Positions 33,704-37,079 of a stretch of DNA of 37,079 bases are shown in pieces; within the stretch, counting starts at the first letter, position 1, and each line of letters starts with the position of its first letter. A model generated the notes under the pieces. The model had not been told where the DNA came from, searched no databases, and was given only the letters and a program-made list of their open reading frames with translations. Source of the DNA: Sulfurovum sp. (GTDB taxonomy: Bacteria > Campylobacterota > Campylobacteria > Campylobacterales > Sulfurovaceae); assembly GCA_024637255.1 (NCBI GenBank), contig JAGXFO010000005.1, positions 1 through 37,079 on the forward strand, in the 5' to 3' direction. Both the position numbers and the translations under genes were made by a program.

Positions 33704-34615
33704 TTAGTTCGAAGTATCGATATTAACCACTGTTGGCTCTGTATTAAGAAGGACCTCGACATTATATTCAATATCAACAAATTTATCAAACACATTATCT
33801 ATATAGAGTGCAGTTACAAGGCTGTAGCTTCCTTCTCCTAAGAAAGACAACATAAAATGACCGTCAGTCCTATTGACATCGCTACTACTGATGGAATTTG
33901 CAAAAATAATCTCGCCTTCTGCTTCTGTATCAACGTAAGTACCCTGTTCATACGTGTAAACAACCAAAGATTCAGAACTATTATAACCTGCTACATCAAC
34001 CACAGTTCCATTAATACTGCCCGAAAGTTCATTGACAACCAATCGGATGACAGGCTTCAAGATATATTTATCTTTTCCCGTGACAACAATTGATTTATGC
34101 ACATCAAAATCTGCTGTTACTTCTATTCTAGCATCTGCTGTTATGTCAAATTCGCCTTTGCCTTTATAGCCACTTTGCGCTCCGCTTGGTACAAATAAAG
34201 GTTCAGATCTACCATCTGCAAATGTTATATTGCAGTCTGGATTACTTTTGACATCTCCATCGTTTTGCGGAGCAGCCAAGATAAAGCGGATCCCATCATT
34301 GTAATGTCCCGCTGGCAATACCATGTCACCCAGGTGAAGTGATTTACCATTTTGGAGATCAAGAAGATTGAATGTCTGAGGCACAAAATCATCGGCAGCA
34401 GTCCAGCTACCATTATGATTGTATTCAATTCCAATAACAGCAATATTAACTTCTGTGACATCATCACCTAGCTTTGGTGGTGCATCAGTAACACTCAAAG
34501 AAAGCTTACCTGTTGACTTTGCAGCAACAGTGTCACCACCTCCACCACATCCACTAATAAGTGTAGCTATTGTTAATGATAGTGCAATGCCTATCAGTTT
34601 GTGAAATCTTTTCAT
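33704..34615 (-). CDS. DUF4382 lipoprotein under a riboswitch leader
   Basis: A 303-residue lipoprotein with the lipobox ISGC (Cys23) followed by a Gly run. The DUF4382 domain begins at about residue 37 (GKLSLSVTDAPP, then VNIAVIGIEYNHNG and FNLLDLQNGKSLHLG) and reaches about residue 195; a second beta-rich region (about 196-300) starts SINGTVVDVAGY and resembles a carboxypeptidase-regulatory-like or Ig-like fold. DUF4382 proteins are cell-surface or periplasmic proteins of unknown function. AAAGGAT precedes ATG 34615. The long leader with two c-di-GMP-I-like riboswitches suggests its level follows the sessile/motile second messenger, so an adhesion or matrix role is plausible but inferred. 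Confidence 0.85.
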   Translation of the reverse strand: MKRFHKLIGIALSLTIATLISGCGGGGDTVAAKSTGKLSLSVTDAPPKLGDDVTEVNIAVIGIEYNHNGSWTAADDFVPQTFNLLDLQNGKSLHLGDMVLPAGHYNDGIRFILAAPQNDGDVKSNPDCNITFADGRSEPLFVPSGAQSGYKGKGEFDITADARIEVTADFDVHKSIVVTGKDKYILKPVIRLVVNELSGSINGTVVDVAGYNSSESLVVYTYEQGTYVDTEAEGEIIFANSISSSDVNRTDGHFMLSFLGEGSYSLVTALYIDNVFDKFVDIEYNVEVLLNTEPTVVNIDTSN

Positions 34616-34663
34616 AAATATCCTTTATGTAATTGTATGTTGGTCAAAATAATGAAAATTCAT

Positions 34664-34737
34664 TTTGGCAGCCTGGCGATCTTGAATTTTAAGACCCATG
34701 ACTTTCCGTCCTTGCTTCGCAACAAGTTTGGCACAAC
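34664..34737 (-). promoter_or_regulatory. c-di-GMP-I (GEMM)-like riboswitch, gene-proximal copy
   Basis: Read on the minus strand, the element contains GCCAAAC, a P2 hairpin CTTGTTGCGAAGCAAG closed by a GCGA tetraloop (34711-34726), GGACGGAAAG, ATGGGTCTT, a P3 return strand AAGATCGCC, and AGGCTGCCAA. These match, in order, the GEMM-I consensus parts (GGCAAAC, P2 with GNRA loop, GGACGCAAAGC, GGGUCU, the P3 tetraloop receptor side, GCCAGGxUGCCGA). Deviations are GCCAAAC for GGCAAAC and GGAAAG for GCAAAG. It ends about 48 bases before the DUF4382 ATG; a weak alternative stem AATGAA/TTCATT follows it, which might be part of the expression platform. Confidence 0.75.
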
Positions 34738-34818
34738 GAAATAAGTTTGAATTAAATAAGATCTATTGAGCAAAAAGTAGAAAACAGGGAGAAACATCCA
34801 TGATGCGATAATATTGAC

Positions 34819-34894
34819 ATTTGGCAGCCTGGCGATCTTTTTAGTTTAAGACCCATAGATTTCCGTCCTTGCTTCACAACAAGTTTGGCACAAT
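34819..34894 (-). promoter_or_regulatory. c-di-GMP-I (GEMM)-like riboswitch, promoter-proximal copy
   Basis: A second element of the same design lies 81 bases upstream of the first in the transcript. The P2 loop is GTGA here (34874-34877) instead of GCGA, so the GNRA rule is kept although the base changed, and the distal P3 loop differs in sequence and length. The core strings GCCAAAC, GGACGGAAA, GGGTCTTAA and AGATCGCCAGGCTGCCAA are shared with the other copy. Conservation of the core with variation in the loops supports two functional aptamers in series. Confidence 0.75.
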
Positions 34895-34930
34895 AAATAA
34901 TATTTAAAAACATCTCTTGATAACATTAAT

Positions 34931-34939
34931 ATTATACCA
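34931..34939 (-). promoter_or_regulatory. Extended -10 promoter of the riboswitch-DUF4382 transcript
   Basis: TGGTATAAT on the minus strand, about 37 bases before the first aptamer. A start near 34924 would place both aptamers in a leader of about 310 bases. Confidence 0.6.
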
Positions 34940-35037
34940 CTTTCCACCTTTTTCTTCTAATTTTAAAATATTATTTTGGCTGTTTAAATTTAGGGTTTAT
35001 AACTCGAATGACACTCAGGTTTATAAATATTTTCTTG

Positions 35038-35046
35038 TGTTATAAT
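35038..35046 (+). promoter_or_regulatory. Extended -10 promoter of the small stress-type membrane protein genes
   Basis: TGTTATAAT on the + strand gives a predicted start near 35053 and hence a leader of about 148 bases before the ATG at 35201. Confidence 0.55.
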
Positions 35047-35052
35047 AAAATA

Positions 35053-35200
35053 TTCAGTCATATTATTAGAAGCTGAATTAAGAAAAACCGCAATTAGGTG
35101 CTACACTGCTCTTCATAGATAGTCGGCGGTACGCTTTTATAGGAGGCGGAAATTTATCATTAGATTTAAGATTCGCCGAATAATAACAAAAGGAAATAAA
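35053..35200 (+). promoter_or_regulatory. Structured 5' leader of unknown class
   Basis: The predicted leader has several pairings: ATTCAG with CTGAAT near its start, ACCGC (about 35087) with GCGGT (about 35126), and GGCG (about 35145) with CGCC (about 35174) enclosing partly paired A/T-rich arms. An AGGAGG at about 35141 sits in this last hairpin but no ATG follows at a usable distance. The true ribosome-binding site AAAGGA lies just after the last stem. I do not recognise a known riboswitch class. Confidence 0.35.
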
Positions 35201-35350
35201 ATGCTTGAAACTATTGCAATTATCTTAATAATCCTCTGGATTCTAGGGCTCGTAAGCTCATATACAATGGGCGGATTCATCCATATACTTCTGGTTATCG
35301 CGATCGTGGTGATTGTGATTCGTCTCATTCAGGGTCGGCGAATACTGTAA
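35201..35350 (+). CDS. Lmo0937-family small membrane protein
   Basis: A 49-residue protein with two membrane helices (about 4-20 and 26-43) separated by the motif LVSSYTMGGFIH and ending in a basic RLIQGRR. This matches the widespread lmo0937 family of tiny membrane proteins, often found among stress-induced genes; the molecular role is unknown. AAAAGGAAATAAA precedes ATG 35201, and the same string precedes the next gene. It lies behind a long structured leader. Confidence 0.85.
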   Translation: MLETIAIILIILWILGLVSSYTMGGFIHILLVIAIVVIVIRLIQGRRIL

Positions 35351-35436
35351 AGAGTCAAAATAGCTCTGTACAAGACCTGGTTTCTATTTTTAGCTAACTT
35401 GTGTCTGGCAGGCAAACAAATCAAAAAGGAAATAAA

Positions 35437-35658
35437 ATGAATGCAATCAAAATTATGGCTATCTTACTAATCGTAGGTGGCGTATTGGGCTTAACATACA
35501 GCAGTTTCAGCTACACCAAGAATACAGAGCAAGTCAAATTGGGACCAATCGAAATGTCAGTAAATGAAAAACAGACTGTTAACGTTCCGGTTTGGGCTGG
35601 TGCTGGTGCCATAGTATTGGGTGGCTTACTCTTACTTTTAGGGAACAGACGAAGCTAA
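35437..35658 (+). CDS. Small two-helix membrane protein, stress-associated type
   Basis: A 73-residue protein with two hydrophobic helices (about 4-24 and 51-69) flanking an extracytoplasmic stretch containing KLGPIEMSVNEKQTVNVPVW. Proteins with this SFSYT...KLGP...EKQTVNVPVWAG pattern are, from memory, common next to lmo0937- and CsbD-type stress genes in proteobacteria. The ATG at 35437 has AAAAGGAAATAAA upstream, the same initiation context as the previous gene, so both probably share the promoter at 35038-35046. No function is known to me. Confidence 0.7.
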   Translation: MNAIKIMAILLIVGGVLGLTYSSFSYTKNTEQVKLGPIEMSVNEKQTVNVPVWAGAGAIVLGGLLLLLGNRRS

Positions 35659-35711
35659 TCTTCTTGTACAAAACTGTACCGATTAGACTCTTTTAAAGAA
35701 AATGAAAAACA

Positions 35712-35848
35712 ATGAAATATGTTGAAGTAATGGTAGAGACAGAAAATGCAGGTATGATTTCAAAAATCGCAAAAAACATGAGACCTTAGACTTACGGTTA
35801 GATGTGGTGGGAGAAGGGGCTATCTCGAATTTGGTATTTATAATTTAA
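35712..35848 (+). pseudogene. Frameshifted fragment resembling the N-terminus of a TIGR00341/DUF389 protein
   Basis: ATG 35712 opens MKYVEVMVETENAGMISKIAKN and stops at 35787. In the neighbouring frame the peptide continues HETLDLRLDVVGEGAISNLV up to TAA 35846. The two parts join if one A is added to the A6 run at 35771-35776. The joined peptide resembles the start of TIGR00341/DUF389 proteins (MKxVEVxV...IAxxHxxLD). The membrane part is absent, and the 3' end overlaps the convergent DUF3147 gene. It is a decayed fragment, unless the A-run is a sequencing error; even then only a short domain of about 45 residues would result. Confidence 0.5.
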
Positions 35849-36188
35849 TACCAAATTTACCAAGAATAAAGATGACGCTGTAATAAGCAAAGATAGTCAT
35901 TAAGATTGAAAGAAGCATGCTCGGATAAAAGCTTAAGCCTTTTTTTATTAAAACCGGGAAAGCTATAAATAATGTCATTGATGGGGCAATTAACCAAATA
36001 ATTCTATTTGAAAATTCCACTGCACTTTTACTGTCATGTGTATCTATATACATCCATGTCATAGCCAATATTGATACCAAAGGAATGGCTGCCAATAGTG
36101 CGCCCATCAAACTACTTCTTTTGGTTACTTCAGAAATGAGCACAATCAAAAGTGCCGTTATAACTAATTTTGCTATATAATAAGCCAA
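35838..36188 (-). CDS. DUF3147-family membrane protein
   Basis: A 116-residue protein with four membrane helices (about 5-19, 26-47, 64-80, 88-112) and the DUF3147 features TKRSSLMGALLAAIPLVSILAM and FPVLIKKGLSFYPSML. The start is TTG at 36188, preceded by AAGGAA at a good distance; no ATG fits. The family is uncharacterised and occurs singly in many proteobacteria. The gene ends over the frameshifted fragment on the opposite strand and is 82 bases downstream of the Spy-like gene on the same strand. Confidence 0.8.
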   Translation of the reverse strand: MAYYIAKLVITALLIVLISEVTKRSSLMGALLAAIPLVSILAMTWMYIDTHDSKSAVEFSNRIIWLIAPSMTLFIAFPVLIKKGLSFYPSMLLSILMTIFAYYSVIFILGKFGIKL

Positions 36189-36270
36189 TTTCTATTCCTT
36201 AAGAAGGGTGCATAGGCTGCGCAATCTTCTGTCACCTATATTTTGTTATAAAACTATTATAACTTTATTT

Positions 36271-36723
36271 TTACTTCTTTTCCTGAAGAAGAGAAGCGAG
36301 TTTAGCGCGCTGTACTGGTGTCAATATATTCATCTTCTGTTCAAGCATATTTGCTTTCATTTCTATTCTATCTTTACTTTTCTGCGTCGCCATGTCTATA
36401 AAACCCTGCTTATCAAAACCTTCTGCGCTTACAAATTGGCCCATGGCAGACATACCACATTGAGATTGCATATTTTTTCTTTGTGCATTTCTTTGCTCAC
36501 GCATTGATTCACGAAGTGTTTTCATGGCACTTTGCTGATCAGTTGTCAGGTCAAGCTGTTTATAGAGCTCTTCCATTTCACCTTTATTGTAGTGCTTGCT
36601 TGGCTTGTCACACTTTGTTTGCTTTGGGCACATTGCGTCTGCATTTTGAGGGCAGGCATTTACGGCGGTGATACCAACAAGACCTGTGATGGCTACTATA
36701 GTTAATACTTTTAATGTTTTCAT
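36271..36723 (-). CDS. Periplasmic Spy/CpxP-like protein (LTxxQ family)
   Basis: A 150-residue protein with a signal peptide (MKTLKVLTIVAITGLVGITAVNA), a short Cys-rich start of the mature part (CPQNADAMCPKQTKC), and an all-helical body with the two LTxxQ-type motifs LDLTTDQQSAM and ILTPVQRAKL. Spy and CpxP form cradle-like dimers that act as periplasmic chaperones or stress sensors; related proteins also bind metals (CnrX/ZraP). The extra cysteines (mature positions near 24, 32 and 38, plus one in QSQCGM) could bind metal or form disulfides. AAGGT precedes ATG 36723. It may be cotranscribed with the DUF3147 gene. Confidence 0.85.
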   Translation of the reverse strand: MKTLKVLTIVAITGLVGITAVNACPQNADAMCPKQTKCDKPSKHYNKGEMEELYKQLDLTTDQQSAMKTLRESMREQRNAQRKNMQSQCGMSAMGQFVSAEGFDKQGFIDMATQKSKDRIEMKANMLEQKMNILTPVQRAKLASLLQEKK

Positions 36724-36767
36724 GTTTATACCTTCATTTTTAAAATTTGTCTTTCAACATTGCTATT

Positions 36768-36868
36768 ATGCAGTATGAAGTTAAACAAAGTATTAGCGAT
36801 ATCTTGGCAGATCTCAACGAGAAGGTGCAAAATGGGGGAAACACAAGGTTCTAGAATCCTGTGTTTTT
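36768..36868 (+). other. Possible small transcript ending in a terminator
   Basis: A 28-codon frame (ATG 36768, TAG 36852) begins MQYEVKQSISDILADLNEKV but has no ribosome-binding site. It runs into a hairpin (36839-36866) followed by a T run, the shape of an intrinsic terminator for a + strand transcript. It could be a small RNA, a tiny gene, or the end of a lost gene divergent from the Spy-like gene. Confidence 0.3.
36839..36868 (+). terminator. Terminator-like hairpin
   Basis: AAACACA with TGTGTTT as outer arms and GGTTC with GAATC-type inner pairing give about 12 pairs with one mismatch, followed on the + strand by further T residues (TTTTTG). No recognised + strand gene precedes it. Confidence 0.5.
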
Positions 36869-36942
36869 GAAAGTAGTTAGTTGTGTAAAACCCATTGGTG
36901 CGATTAATGTTAATTTTATCATAAATAAAATATATAAATTAC

Positions 36943-37079
36943 TTAGCTTTCGCACCTAAATCCAAGCAATTCTTGAGTTGTGCTTCGTAGAGTGGCTATT
37001 ATACTCATGAAATCCTCATTTCTATTTACAATGGTTTCGATTTTGGCTATTTTGTCCATGATTTCAATAAATGCCTGCA
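36943..37079 (-). CDS. C-terminal end of an unidentified protein (runs off the window)
   Basis: On the minus strand a frame open from the right edge ends with TAA at 36943-36945. The visible 44 residues (QAFIEIMDKIAKIETIVNRN, then EDFMSIIATLRSTTQELLG) are amphipathic and predicted helical, possibly a coiled coil. I do not recognise the family. The composition is protein-like and the alternative frames are interrupted, so it is likely a real gene end. Confidence 0.5.
   Translation of the reverse strand, partial: QAFIEIMDKIAKIETIVNRNEDFMSIIATLRSTTQELLGFRCES

Noticed and set aside
1..37079. CRISPR arrays, rRNA genes, replication origin and a second tRNA
   Set aside because: Both strands were read for regularly spaced direct repeats, rRNA core sequences, DnaA-box clusters and cloverleaf arms; only the single tRNA at 9707-9783 was found.

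Overview
The window reads as a chromosomal segment of a Campylobacterota (epsilonproteobacterial) genome, probably a Sulfurovum/Sulfurimonas-like sulfur bacterium. The support is a low GC content, a single-chain CcsBA cytochrome c biogenesis protein, the gene order dusB - membrane protein - dksA - rlmH (from memory, also the order in Campylobacter), and promoters that are mostly extended -10 boxes (TGnTATAAT) without a clear -35. This assignment is inference from gene content; no rRNA is present.

Layout. 1-4108: tail of an insertion-sequence transposase, a probably truncated PepSY-like membrane protein, a leucine-rich-repeat protein, an amine-oxidase-type flavoprotein, an MdaB-like quinone reductase, and a lipoprotein/TRIC-channel pair. 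4269-8457: five tightly overlapping genes (43-residue membrane peptide, CrtI/CrtISO-like FAD oxidoreductase, LytS-type kinase, LytTR regulator, TudS(DUF523)-YbgA(DUF1722) fusion). 8458-9706: AT-rich accessory stretch with a lysozyme-like lipoprotein, lying at the 3' end of a tRNA(CAT) gene. 9784-15426: rodA, pgeF, mscL with an added zinc ribbon, ccsBA. 15553-19562: accessory block of a SUMF1-domain protein, a RelE/Phd-type toxin-antitoxin pair and an MmeI-like single-chain restriction-modification enzyme, placed directly downstream of polA. 19617-29809: housekeeping genes polA, uvrA, a TSUP exporter, a membrane-anchored Mrr-like nuclease, dusB, a membrane protein, dksA, rlmH. 29953-37079: envelope and stress genes: a broken tyrosine phosphatase, a PEBP protein, a nitroreductase, two mirrored Tyr-rich paralogues around an NlpC/P60 peptidase, a DUF4382 lipoprotein behind two tandem c-di-GMP-I-like riboswitches, small stress-type membrane proteins, a frameshifted DUF389-like fragment, DUF3147, and a Spy/CpxP-like protein.

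How parts work together. The 4269-8457 genes look like one translationally coupled sensory/redox operon. The restriction enzyme and toxin-antitoxin genes form a defence/addiction block; the antitoxin has its own near-perfect sigma70 promoter, whose -35 box contains the stop codon of the restriction gene. The right-hand 7 kb is rich in exported Tyr-rich, lipoprotein and peptidoglycan-acting proteins, and c-di-GMP probably controls the DUF4382 lipoprotein through its leader.

The best candidates for something undescribed are the tandem riboswitch leader with an atypical ligand-pocket strand, the mirrored paralogues whose C-terminal 9-residue repeats carry opposite charge, and the coupled operon headed by a 43-residue membrane peptide.
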